A DNA stretch of 64,000 nucleotides from assembly GCA_037131145.1 (NCBI GenBank), contig JBAXRP010000001.1, forward strand, positions 1 to 64,000. The letters are read 5' to 3'. Made by a program: the position numbers and the translations under genes. Below are positions 8,455 through 16,742 of this stretch, in pieces. This stretch comes from CAIVAT01 sp037131145 (GTDB taxonomy: Bacteria; Bacteroidota; Bacteroidia; Bacteroidales; FEN-979). Positions within the stretch are counted from its first letter, which is position 1. Each line of letters begins with the position of its first letter. Below the pieces are notes generated by a model, which saw only the letters and a list, made by a program, of their open reading frames with translations, was not told where the DNA came from and searched no databases.

Positions 8455-10158
8455 ATGGATGAAAACAAACTCCCGGAAGAGGAAAAAAACACCAGATCAC
8501 TCAATTTCATTGAAGAGATAATCGAAGAAGATAATCGTATCGGCGTATATGATGGGCAAGTACATACCCGTTTTCCGCCCGAACCAAATGGCTATTTGCA
8601 TATCGGCCACGCGAAATCAATCTGCCTGAATTTTGGTCTGGGAAAGAAGTATAACGGCAAAACCAACCTACGATTCGATGATACAAATCCTATAAAAGAG
8701 GATGCGGAATATGTTGATTCCATAATGGAAGATGTAAAATGGCTTGGTTTTGATTGGGAAGACCGTCTTTTTTATGCTTCCGATTATTTTGATCAACTTT
8801 ACGATTATGCTGTAATCCTTATCAGGAAAGGGAAAGCTTACGTTTGTGACATGACTGCCGGTGAAATCAGTGAAACTCGCGGCGCTCCCACACGCCCTGG
8901 CAGCGAAAGCATATACCGTAGTCGGTCGGTTGAAGAAAACATTGATCTTTTTACACGTATGCGTTCGGGAGAATTTCCTGATGGGGCAAAGGTGCTAAGG
9001 GCAAAAATAGATATGGCGTCGCCCAACATGCATATGCGCGACCCGGTTCTGTATCGAATCCTGCATGCCAATCATCATCGTACCGGCGATAAGTGGTGTA
9101 TTTATCCTATGTATGATTTCGCCCACGGACAGTCTGATTCCATCGAACGGATTACACACTCAATTTGTACCCTTGAATTTGAAGTCCACCGCCCGCTTTA
9201 TGATTGGTTTATCAGGGAGATTGGTATCTATGCTCCGAGACAAATCGAATTTGCCAGACTCAATGTAACGTACACTGTAATGAGCAAGCGCAAACTGCTC
9301 GAATTGGTCCGCGATGGCAACGTGAGCGGCTGGGACGACCCAAGGATGCCGACAATTTGTGGTTTGCGCCGACGTGGGTTTACTCCAGAATCAATCCGCA
9401 ACTTTGCAGATACTATTGGTGTTGCAAAACGCGACAATGTAATTGACGTAAGTCTGCTCGAATTTTGCATTCGCGAAGATCTCAACAAAAGCGCCAACCG
9501 GCTTATGGCTGTTCTAAATCCCGTCAGGGTGATTATTGATAACTATCCGGATGACCTTGTTGAAGAGATGGAATCAATAAACAATCCAGAGGATGAGTTG
9601 AAAGGGAAACGGAAATTGCCATTCTCAAAATCTCTTTTCATTGAGAGGGACGATTTCATGGAGGATCCTCCAAACAAATTTTTCCGCCTCGCTCCCGGTC
9701 GTGAAGTGCGTTTAAAGGCTGCCTATATTATCAGGTGTGAAAGCGTTGCGAAAGACCTTGAAACAGGTGAAATCACAGGGATTCATTGTACTTATGATCC
9801 CCAAACCAAAAGCGGAATGCCCGAAAGCAACCGGAAAGTGAAAGGAACCCTTCACTGGGTATCTGAAAAACATGCTGTTAAAGTTGAAATAAGGCTCTAC
9901 GACAGGCTGTTTACCAAAGAAAACCCCGATGATCCGGAGGAGGGAAAAACATATAAAGATTATCTGAACCCCAATTCTCTTAGGATTATCACGGCAATGA
10001 TTGAACCGGCAGTTAAAAATGCTGTGATTTTAGATAAGTATCAATTTGAACGAACCGGGTATTTCTCTGCGGATAAGGATTCAACCCCTGAAAACCTTGT
10101 TTTTAACCGGATCGTCCCTTTGAAAGATTCATGGGCAAAAGTTGAAAAAGTTAAATAA
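8455..10158 (+). CDS. glnS: Glutaminyl-tRNA synthetase
   Basis: 567 residues, the usual size. GlnS charges tRNA-Gln directly with glutamine, so the cell does not depend on transamidation for this tRNA. The class I HIGH motif is in PPEPNGYLHIGHAKS (residues ~43-57) and the KMSKS equivalent is VMSKRK (~residue 280). LRFDDTNPIKEDAEYVDSI and the C-terminal two-barrel anticodon-binding domain (from ~residue 350, with FFRLAPGREVRLKAAY) are also clear. The gene for tRNA-Gln lies 44 bases downstream in the same orientation, with its own promoter-like element. Confidence 0.97.
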   Translation: MDENKLPEEEKNTRSLNFIEEIIEEDNRIGVYDGQVHTRFPPEPNGYLHIGHAKSICLNFGLGKKYNGKTNLRFDDTNPIKEDAEYVDSIMEDVKWLGFDWEDRLFYASDYFDQLYDYAVILIRKGKAYVCDMTAGEISETRGAPTRPGSESIYRSRSVEENIDLFTRMRSGEFPDGAKVLRAKIDMASPNMHMRDPVLYRILHANHHRTGDKWCIYPMYDFAHGQSDSIERITHSICTLEFEVHRPLYDWFIREIGIYAPRQIEFARLNVTYTVMSKRKLLELVRDGNVSGWDDPRMPTICGLRRRGFTPESIRNFADTIGVAKRDNVIDVSLLEFCIREDLNKSANRLMAVLNPVRVIIDNYPDDLVEEMESINNPEDELKGKRKLPFSKSLFIERDDFMEDPPNKFFRLAPGREVRLKAAYIIRCESVAKDLETGEITGIHCTYDPQTKSGMPESNRKVKGTLHWVSEKHAVKVEIRLYDRLFTKENPDDPEEGKTYKDYLNPNSLRIITAMIEPAVKNAVILDKYQFERTGYFSADKDSTPENLVFNRIVPLKDSWAKVEKVK

Positions 10159-10160
10159 AA

Positions 10161-10193
10161 CTTGACCGTTTTGTAAAAATTGTATTAATTTTG
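10161..10193 (+). promoter_or_regulatory. Promoter of tRNA-Gln
   Basis: CTTG at 10161-10164 and TAATTTTG at 10186-10193 are separated by 21 bases and fit the TTTG / TAnnTTTG pair of Bacteroidota. The predicted start is a few bases before the tRNA 5' end at 10203. Confidence 0.5.
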
Positions 10194-10202
10194 CACTCAG
10201 AT

Positions 10203-10275
10203 TGTCCGATGGTGTAACTGGCAACACAAATGATTCTGGATCATTAGAGTCTAGGTTCGACCCCTAGTCGGACAA
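10203..10275 (+). tRNA. tRNA-Gln(CTG)
   Basis: A complete cloverleaf: acceptor TGTCCGA/TCGGACA, D arm GTGTAACTGGCAACAC, anticodon stem AATGA/TCATT around loop TTCTGGA (anticodon CTG, reading CAG), T arm CTAGG-TTCGACC-CCTAG, discriminator A. CCA is not encoded. The U1-A72 end and G-rich loop are typical of glutamine tRNAs. It sits directly behind glnS. CTG is the less general of the two glutamine anticodons; a TTG isoacceptor would be expected elsewhere. Confidence 0.93.
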
Positions 10276-10283
10276 CAATCGAA

Positions 10284-10326
10284 AACCATAAAAAGCTGTA
10301 AACTAAGTGTTTATGGCTTTTTTTTT
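10284..10326 (+). terminator. Terminator after tRNA-Gln
   Basis: AACCATAAA ... TTTATGGC forms a stem of at least 7 bp (CCATAAA/TTTATGG) followed by a run of nine T. It starts about nine bases beyond the tRNA and ends the glnS-tRNA-Gln unit. Confidence 0.75.
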
Positions 10327-10709
10327 AGTACTCCACTATTTCACACACTTTATTTTTTTTGAAGTTCTTTTTTCCATTGCATTGATTACAAGATAACCCC
10401 GATATATTTTCCTTCTAAATAGCTCCATTAGTTATTCTGAAACCGGGATAATTGGTCGCATTTTTTAAGCCCCGAATTCCCCAAAAAAAGAAAAATGGTT
10501 CTCTCACAAGACTAAAATTCCAAATTCTAAACGCGGTACCGACACGCGTAAGGCGTTGGAGCTTGAATTTTGGAATTTACGATCAAAATGTCACAATTTC
10601 GCACTTTTGCAGTCGAACTCACACCTTGTTTGGATTTTTCAATTTTAATTCGTAAAATATCTTAAACCATAGGGGATTTAGAAAAGATTATCAGTATGCA
10701 AATTCGTTG
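10327..10709. other. Intergenic region of about 380 bases
   Basis: The gap lies between two convergent units (tRNA-Gln and gltX). Apart from the foldback repeat at 10514-10600 it holds no gene, promoter or RNA that I can support. No clear T-tailed terminator for gltX was seen. Confidence 0.5.
10514..10600 (-). repeat. Dispersed foldback repeat, copy B
   Basis: Read on the minus strand, bases 10600-10562 give GAAATTGTGACATTTTGATC then GTAAATTCCAAAATTCAAG, homologous to copies at 3261 and 42148. The AAATTCCA arm (10565-10578) is repeated in inverse orientation at 10514-10528, so the unit can fold into a hairpin. A smaller ACGCG/CGCGT inverted pair lies in its loop. No coding capacity. Confidence 0.6.
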
Positions 10710-12251
10710 CTATATGGCCAATTTCTTCAACTTCTCCAGCCCTATCCGAATCCTCTCCAAAAATTCAGCTTTCCCAAGCGCTTCGGCAATATCCATCATC
10801 CCCGGTCCTTGGTTGGAACCGACAATAAGCAATCTGACTGGATTCATCAGTTGTCCTGTTTTCATTCCCGATTGAGTTGTAAATTCCTGAACGAGAGTAT
10901 GCAGAGTATCCTTGGTAAAAATGGTCATTTTTTCAACGTCAACCAAAAATTCCTGTATTGCAGCAGTCGTATTTGCCTGCCATATTTTTTTGTAAACCTG
11001 GTTGTCAAATATTGTTGGCCTTTGAAAGAAAAACCAGGAATTATTCCAAAGATCGGGAACGAGAAAAGCCCTGTCCTTTATCAGTGCGGTTACTTTTTCA
11101 AGGTAATCGGGATTAGGATAAACCTGGTGAATAGCCAATGCGGGATTCATCAAATCGGCAAGTTCACTTGCTGAACATTTCTGCATATATTGATGGTTGA
11201 ACCATTTTGCCTTCTCCGGATCAAATTTTGAACCATGTTTACCTACCCTGTCAAGCGAAAAATGTTGAATCAGTTCATCCATCGAAAAGAGTTCTTGTTC
11301 ATAACCTGGATTCCAGCCGAGATGAGCAAGAATGTTAATAACAGCTTCAGGTAGATAACCAGCTTCGCGGTAACCGGCATAAATCTCACCTGATTTCGGA
11401 TCCTTCCATTCGATAGGAAAAACAGGAAATCCAAGCCGATCTCCGTCGCGTTTACTGAGTTTCCCATTTCCATCAGGTTTCAGAATTAACGGTAGATGCG
11501 CAAACCGGGGCATGAAAGACTCCAATTCCAGAAACCGGTATAATAATACATGCAATGGGGCTGAAGGCAACCACTCTTCGCCGCGGATTACATGAGTTAT
11601 TTTCATCAGATAATCATCAACAACATTGGCAAGATGATAAGTGGGCAAACCGTCGGACTTAAACAATACCTTGTCATCAAGATTAGCAGTTTGCACTACC
11701 ACTTCTCCGCGAATCATATCATGCACGATCACTGTTTCATCCTCGGGTATCCTGATACGAATTACATAATGAGCGCCGTCTGAAAGCAGCTTTCGTATTT
11801 CATCGGCTGGAAGCGCAAGGGAATTTTTTAACAGTTTTCGCGTTTCCTGATCATACTGGAAAATCTTACCGTCAAATGCTTTATATTTTTCGCGAACGGC
11901 GTCAAGTTCAGCCTCAGTATCAAAGGCATAATAGGCGTGCCCGGTTGCAACCAACCGTTGAATATATTCAAGATAAATTGCCGAACGTTCCGATTGACGA
12001 TAAGGAGCATACGGGCCTCCTTTATCAGGACTCTCATCAAAGGTAAGCCCGCACCATTCTAGTGACTTTACGATATAATCCTCAGCGCCAGGAATAAATC
12101 GGTTTTGATCAGTATCTTCGATACGCAGAATCATTGCGCCACCAGATTGTTTGGCAATCAAATAATTGTATAATGCTGTCCGCACTCCTCCAATGTGAAG
12201 GGGGCCTGTTGGACTGGGTGCAAACCTAACGCGAATCTGTTTTTTTGTCAT
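10710..12251 (-). CDS. gltX: Glutamyl-tRNA synthetase
   Basis: 513 residues from the ATG at 12251. The open frame extends 40 codons further upstream, but those residues (SKKRSNSSWYQVQ...) are unlike the family, and MTKKQIRVRFAPSPTGPLHIGG is the normal GltX start, so 12251 is chosen. Class I signatures: HIGH as PLHIGGVRTALYNYL and KMSKS as GKLSKRDGDRLGFP. Discriminating pieces such as RIEDTDQNRF and GLTFDESPDKGGPYAPYRQSER are present, as is the C-terminal helical anticodon-binding region. It charges tRNA-Glu. Divergent from the DUF4175 gene; a -7 element lies at 12273-12280. Confidence 0.96.
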   Translation of the reverse strand: MTKKQIRVRFAPSPTGPLHIGGVRTALYNYLIAKQSGGAMILRIEDTDQNRFIPGAEDYIVKSLEWCGLTFDESPDKGGPYAPYRQSERSAIYLEYIQRLVATGHAYYAFDTEAELDAVREKYKAFDGKIFQYDQETRKLLKNSLALPADEIRKLLSDGAHYVIRIRIPEDETVIVHDMIRGEVVVQTANLDDKVLFKSDGLPTYHLANVVDDYLMKITHVIRGEEWLPSAPLHVLLYRFLELESFMPRFAHLPLILKPDGNGKLSKRDGDRLGFPVFPIEWKDPKSGEIYAGYREAGYLPEAVINILAHLGWNPGYEQELFSMDELIQHFSLDRVGKHGSKFDPEKAKWFNHQYMQKCSASELADLMNPALAIHQVYPNPDYLEKVTALIKDRAFLVPDLWNNSWFFFQRPTIFDNQVYKKIWQANTTAAIQEFLVDVEKMTIFTKDTLHTLVQEFTTQSGMKTGQLMNPVRLLIVGSNQGPGMMDIAEALGKAEFLERIRIGLEKLKKLAI

Positions 12252-12272
12252 CTCATGATTATTTTCTTGCTG

Positions 12273-12280
12273 CAAAATTA
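12273..12280 (-). promoter_or_regulatory. -7 element upstream of gltX
   Basis: TAATTTTG on the minus strand, 21 bases before the chosen ATG at 12251. Its position supports the shorter gltX start over the longer open frame, which would begin upstream of this element. Confidence 0.4.
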
Positions 12281-12321
12281 AGCTATTCCGGCTGTTTGAA
12301 TGAGATGTGGCTGCTATTTCG

Positions 12322-12329
12322 TAATTTTG
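12322..12329 (+). promoter_or_regulatory. -7 element for the DUF4175-ybeY-mnmG run
   Basis: TAATTTTG on the plus strand with TTTG at 12295-12298 (23-base spacing, slightly long). A start near 12336 would place a 21-codon reading frame (12341-12406) in the leader of the 12407 gene. Confidence 0.4.
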
Positions 12330-12340
12330 TACCTGATACC

Positions 12341-12406
12341 ATGAAGAATTCGATCTCTTTTTACTTTCCACAAAGTATAGTCAAATTTGAAAAAGCCATC
12401 ATATAA
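12341..12406 (+). CDS. Possible 21-residue leader peptide
   Basis: An ATG at 12341 opens a frame of 21 codons (MKNSISFYFPQSIVKFEKAI plus I) that ends in TAA at 12404-12406, with the ATG of the DUF4175 gene following without a gap. The end-to-start junction would allow translational coupling. Evidence is positional only: the peptide is short, has no known relatives that I recognise, and could be chance. Confidence 0.2.
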   Translation: MKNSISFYFPQSIVKFEKAII

Positions 12407-15400
12407 ATGAAGAATAAAAACCAGGAACTCATAGAAAAACTTGATTTGTTTATTAAAAAATACTACAAAAACCGACTGATCAGAGGTTTTTTATGGTCTG
12501 TGACTCTAACGACTGTATTATTTCTGGTGATCATCATGCTCGAAAATGTTTTCAATTTTGAACCGATTGTCCGTACAGGATTGTTTTTTACTTATTCTGC
12601 TCTCTTATTGTTTGTATTAACACGGTTAGTTTTTATTCCGTGCTTTCAGTTACTAAAAATTGGAAAACTTATTACTTATCAGCAAGCTGCTGAGATTGTC
12701 GGCAGCCATTTCAACGATATTCAAGATAAATTATTGAATACCTTACAGCTTATTGGGCAAAATAAAGAATCTGGCGAAAATTCAGACCTTGTCATTGCAA
12801 GTATTGAACAGAAAACCAGGTCATTGAATCTTTTTAAGTTTACCCTTGCAATAGATTTCAGGAAAAATTTCAAGTATCTCAGATTTGCAGGTGTTCCGGT
12901 AATAATTATTTTGGTTCTTATATTACTTTCTCCTCGTACCATTTCAGATCCCACAAGTCGAATAATACGTTTCAACGAAACATTTACAAAACCACTCCCC
13001 TACACTATTGAAATCCTAAATATAAAACTGGACGCTTTACAACAGGAAGATTTTGAATTACGCGTGAAAATCATTGGTGACGAAATTCCTTCTGAAGTCT
13101 TTATTAAAACCGGTGATGTCATATATAAAATGCTGAGAACAAAAGATTTTAATTATACATTTAAATTCAAATCTTTGCAATCAAACATAAATTTCAAAAT
13201 TGTTACTGGTGATTTACAATCAGCAACATATACAATTATTGTTCTTCCTAAACCAATAATTCTGAACTTTGATCTTTTAATTAATTACCCGGAATATACC
13301 GGTAAAAAATGTGAAAAGTTTGAAAACCAAGGAGATGTTGTTGTACCTGAAGGAACCAAGATTACCTGGAATTTCTTTACAAAAGATGTAGAGGAGATTT
13401 TAATGAGATTTTCCTCTGAAATTATTCTAAAGAAAACAAAATCAGCAAATAAATTCACTTTTTCTGGTTCGCCCATGACAAACTGCACATATAGCATTAA
13501 ACCTGTTAACTCCCGTGTTTTTTTTTCTGATTCATTACTTTATAGATTGATGGTAATTAATGACGGGTATCCCTCAATTTTCGTTGTTGAATCTACAGAT
13601 TCAGTACTTTTTACAAAATTATTCTTCAATGGCACAATTAAAGATGATTACGGGTTTTCAAAGCTTACATTTAATTATAAAATTTATAATCAAAAGGATA
13701 CAACTGGTAATTATACGATAAGCGAAATTCCTGTCGAAAAAAAACTAAATAATCAGGTTTTTTATTATTCAATTGATCTCGTTTCACTGTTAACGGATCC
13801 CGGAAAGAAAATTATCTACTATTTCGAAATAAGGGATAATGACCAAATACATGGACCAAAAGCTACACGTACTGAACCACATATAATTGCAACTCCTACC
13901 TTGGAAGAAATTTCAACAAAAACCGAACAAAATGCTCAGTATATCAATGATGAACTTGAAAAAAGTATCTCTGGTTCAAAATCTATAATAAAAACTTTAG
14001 ACGAGTTAAATAAGCAATTGGTTGACCAAAATAGCATTTCATGGCAGGATAAGAAAAAAATGGAAGATTTGATAAAAAGCAGTGAAGCTATTCAAAAACG
14101 GATTGATGACATTAAGAAAAAGGCTTTAGAGAACATGAGCAGCGAGGAGAAATACCTTGAAACCAGTGACCGAATCATTGAAAAACAAAAAATGCTGAAT
14201 GAAATGATTGATCAGATTTTTCCTGAAGAATTAAAAAAAATGATTGAAGAGTTAAAAGGTCTAATGAATAAAGTAGATAAAGAGAAACTTGGAAATCTTT
14301 TGGAAAAAATGAAAATGAGCAATAAAGAACTTGAAAATCAACTTGACAGGGACCTCGCTTTGATGAAGCAAATTGAGTTTGACAGAAATCTTGAAGAAAC
14401 AATAAAAGAACTTAGAAAAACATCTGAAGAACTTGAAAAGCTTGCTGAAAAAGCTGAAACACCGGTTAATAACCTTGATAAATTACTTGAAAAACAGAAC
14501 GAGATTAATGAAAAATCAGATTCTCTATCGGCTAAAGTAGAACAACTTCAAAAAGACGCAAGGAATCTTGAAGAACCTGTTGAGCTTGGAAATACAGAGA
14601 AATTACAGGATAGCATTCGGAAAAATCTTTCGAAAAGTAAAAAAAGTCTTGAAGACAAAGACAAGAATAAAGCCGCCGGTTTACAAAAGAAAGCTGCCGG
14701 AAACATGAAAGAACTGGCACAGCAAATGGAATCGGCTAATGAAGAATCGGAAGAAGATCAACTTGAAGAGGATGCTCTGAATATTCGCATGATTCTACAA
14801 AATCTTGTACGGTTGTCTTTCAACCAGGAAGAACTTATCAGACAAACAAAACCAATTTCAAAGACTGATCCTCGATATCTTGAAATTGTTGTCAAACAAA
14901 AAGAGTTCGGCGATAAAATGAAAATTGTGGAAGATTCTTTAAATGCAATAGCCAAACGTCAGTTAATGATTAAGCCGGTTATTACAAAAGAAATAATGTC
15001 AATAAACCAAAATATTGACTTGGCTCTTGAATCCTTTGAAGCAAGAAACATTGGCGCAGTAGTAACACGGCAACAGTTTGCGATGACTTCCATAAACAAT
15101 CTTGCATTATTGCTCAATGAATCATTGCAGAAGATGAATGAGAAGTTATCAAGCAGTATGAAGTCGAAAAGTGGCAATAAATCATGTTCAAATCCTTCAT
15201 CAGGAAAAAGCGGAAAAAAATCAGCAAAGGAGATGAAAGATATTCAGGGAAAAATTGGTGATCAATTAAAAAAATTAAAAGAAGGACTTGAAGGATCCAA
15301 GAAGCCAGGAAATTCCAATAAATCCGAACAACAGGGCATGAACCGGGAAATTGCAAAACTTGCCGCACAACAGGAGACCCTTAGAAATGAAATGCAAAAG

Positions 15401-15763
15401 TATCAGGAAAAATTTGGCTCAAAAGGCATTACAGATCAGACCGGATTGAATGAAACCATACGTGATATGGAACAAATTGAAAAGGATTTAATTAACAAAA
15501 AAATAACTCAAGAAACAATTCGAAGGCAGCAAAGCATTATTACGCGTTTACTTGAATCTGAAAAAGCCGAGCAAACCAGAGACAGAGAAGAAAAGAGGGA
15601 GTCGATTGAAGCAAAAGATCAAAAAATAAGTAACCTTAGTAAACCTTTTGAGTATAATATAAATAAAAGAGCCAGTCATGATCAAATTGAATTAATACTG
15701 CCATCGTTACGCTCTTTTTATAAAAACAAAGTGAATAGCTACATTGTTAAAATAGAACAATAA
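12407..15763 (+). CDS. DUF4175-family membrane protein with long coiled-coil region
   Basis: 1118 residues. Two hydrophobic segments near residues 25-45 and 55-75, plus a third near 155-172 (VPVIIILVLILLS), anchor the protein. Residues ~190-510 are beta-rich, consistent with an extracytoplasmic sandwich region (NYPEYTGKKCEKF...VPEGTKITWNF is a family-like segment). From ~520 onward the sequence is strongly charged and heptad-like (EELKKMIEELKGLMNKVDKEKLGNLLEKMK), i.e. long coiled coils, with a Ser/Gly/Lys-rich low-complexity stretch near 920-965. The arrangement fits Bacteroidota DUF4175 proteins, whose function is not known to me. It heads a co-directional run with the next gene starting 1 base after its stop. 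Confidence 0.75.
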   Translation: MKNKNQELIEKLDLFIKKYYKNRLIRGFLWSVTLTTVLFLVIIMLENVFNFEPIVRTGLFFTYSALLLFVLTRLVFIPCFQLLKIGKLITYQQAAEIVGSHFNDIQDKLLNTLQLIGQNKESGENSDLVIASIEQKTRSLNLFKFTLAIDFRKNFKYLRFAGVPVIIILVLILLSPRTISDPTSRIIRFNETFTKPLPYTIEILNIKLDALQQEDFELRVKIIGDEIPSEVFIKTGDVIYKMLRTKDFNYTFKFKSLQSNINFKIVTGDLQSATYTIIVLPKPIILNFDLLINYPEYTGKKCEKFENQGDVVVPEGTKITWNFFTKDVEEILMRFSSEIILKKTKSANKFTFSGSPMTNCTYSIKPVNSRVFFSDSLLYRLMVINDGYPSIFVVESTDSVLFTKLFFNGTIKDDYGFSKLTFNYKIYNQKDTTGNYTISEIPVEKKLNNQVFYYSIDLVSLLTDPGKKIIYYFEIRDNDQIHGPKATRTEPHIIATPTLEEISTKTEQNAQYINDELEKSISGSKSIIKTLDELNKQLVDQNSISWQDKKKMEDLIKSSEAIQKRIDDIKKKALENMSSEEKYLETSDRIIEKQKMLNEMIDQIFPEELKKMIEELKGLMNKVDKEKLGNLLEKMKMSNKELENQLDRDLALMKQIEFDRNLEETIKELRKTSEELEKLAEKAETPVNNLDKLLEKQNEINEKSDSLSAKVEQLQKDARNLEEPVELGNTEKLQDSIRKNLSKSKKSLEDKDKNKAAGLQKKAAGNMKELAQQMESANEESEEDQLEEDALNIRMILQNLVRLSFNQEELIRQTKPISKTDPRYLEIVVKQKEFGDKMKIVEDSLNAIAKRQLMIKPVITKEIMSINQNIDLALESFEARNIGAVVTRQQFAMTSINNLALLLNESLQKMNEKLSSSMKSKSGNKSCSNPSSGKSGKKSAKEMKDIQGKIGDQLKKLKEGLEGSKKPGNSNKSEQQGMNREIAKLAAQQETLRNEMQKYQEKFGSKGITDQTGLNETIRDMEQIEKDLINKKITQETIRRQQSIITRLLESEKAEQTRDREEKRESIEAKDQKISNLSKPFEYNINKRASHDQIELILPSLRSFYKNKVNSYIVKIEQ

Positions 15764-15764
15764 A

Positions 15765-16250
15765 ATGAAATATTCCCTTGAAAAGTTGTTAATTCACGGC
15801 AAAAAGGAAAGTTATCGTCTCGAAAGGTTTGTTGAAGAAATCTGTGATTTCCATAATATCACAAATGAATTCTTCGGAAATATTCAACTTGCAACTTCTG
15901 AAGCTGCTGAAGTTCTATTTTCGATTGGTTCCGACGAGGTATCGGATTGTCTGAATGTTTTCTTTGAGAAAAGTCTCAAAGGTCTTATATTCAAAATAAA
16001 CCTGGTTGGATATAGAAATGATATCATTGTTGATGAGGATTTGCTTGACAGGGAAATACGGAAACACCAATTGGGACGGGAACTTTATATTATTAAATCA
16101 CTTACCGATGAGTTTAGGATAAATGCAGATGGAACGGGAATCCAACTGATTTTTTATGTATCAAGTATAAATTTTGAGAAATCATTGCAACGAATTCAAC
16201 ATTTAAAAACTTTCTGGGAAAAGGAAAAGAACGTAATGCACGAAAATTAA
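15765..16250 (+). CDS. GHKL-ATPase-like (anti-sigma-factor-type) protein with degenerate ATP site
   Basis: 161 residues with the size and layout of the HATPase_c_2 (RsbW/SpoIIAB-like) proteins that commonly precede ybeY in Bacteroidota. The match is at fold level: IQLATSEAAEV aligns with the N-box helix (normally E-A-x-x-N-A), but the Asn that co-ordinates magnesium is absent. The D-x-G-x-G loop is not recognisable, and the later glycine-rich lid is reduced to HQLGRELYIIKSL. I therefore read it as a probable non-ATP-binding member. It starts 1 base after the DUF4175 gene and its stop overlaps the ybeY start (TAATG). Confidence 0.6.
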   Translation: MKYSLEKLLIHGKKESYRLERFVEEICDFHNITNEFFGNIQLATSEAAEVLFSIGSDEVSDCLNVFFEKSLKGLIFKINLVGYRNDIIVDEDLLDREIRKHQLGRELYIIKSLTDEFRINADGTGIQLIFYVSSINFEKSLQRIQHLKTFWEKEKNVMHEN

Positions 16251-16696
16251 TGATACAAATTCATTTTTTTACAGAAGATATTAAATATAGGACGCGGAAC
16301 ACAGTCCAACTGCGAAGATGGCTTTGCACTGCAGTGAAAATGGAAAGAAAAAAAGTTAAAAATGTCAATATAATCCTATGTTCAGATGCTTTATTGCTCG
16401 AACTTAATAAGAAACATTTAAAACGTAATTCATTAACAGATATTCTTACTTTTCCTTTGTCCGAAATAGAAGGTTTTATTTCAGGTGATATTTTTATCAG
16501 TGTTGAAAGAGTTCGGGTTAACGGAATAATATTCAAACAAAAATTGGAAGTAGAATTACGAAGAGTTATTATTCATGGTATTTTGCATCTGATTGGATAC
16601 AATGATATTGACCATGATGATAAGGAAAAAATGAGAAACAAAGAAAATATTTACCTTAATTTATACGATGAAATATTTCCTATAAAGACTATCTGA
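16250..16696 (+). CDS. ybeY: Endoribonuclease / rRNA maturation factor YbeY
   Basis: 148 residues. YbeY is a zinc-dependent RNase involved in 16S rRNA 3'-end maturation and ribosome quality control. The signature IIHGILHLIGYNDIDHDD carries the three metal-binding histidines (H-G-x-L-H-L-x-G-Y-x(3)-D-H), followed by the usual KMRNKE. The N-terminal SLTDILTFPL segment also fits. The ATG overlaps the preceding stop by 1 base (TAATG), implying coupled translation. The mnmG gene follows after 46 bases that contain a parS palindrome. Confidence 0.95.
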   Translation: MIQIHFFTEDIKYRTRNTVQLRRWLCTAVKMERKKVKNVNIILCSDALLLELNKKHLKRNSLTDILTFPLSEIEGFISGDIFISVERVRVNGIIFKQKLEVELRRVIIHGILHLIGYNDIDHDDKEKMRNKENIYLNLYDEIFPIKTI

Positions 16697-16719
16697 TAAT
16701 TATATATTTCTTCGTAAAA

Positions 16720-16735
16720 TGTTTCACGTGAAACA
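16720..16735. promoter_or_regulatory. parS: parS-type centromere site 1
   Basis: TGTTTCACGTGAAACA is a perfect 16-bp palindrome identical to the consensus ParB-binding parS site. It lies in the 46-base gap between ybeY and mnmG, 8 bases before the TTG start of mnmG. A second site flanks the other end of mnmG. Confidence 0.9.
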
Positions 16736-16742
16736 ATAGATT

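Noticed and set aside
10452..10655. 67-codon plus-strand open frame between tRNA-Gln and gltX
   Set aside because: It crosses the foldback repeat, has no family resemblance and no promoter or convincing start.
12252..12371. 40-codon N-terminal extension of gltX
   Set aside because: The extension does not resemble GltX, contains the likely -7 promoter element, and the standard start MTKKQIRVRFAPSP lies at 12251.
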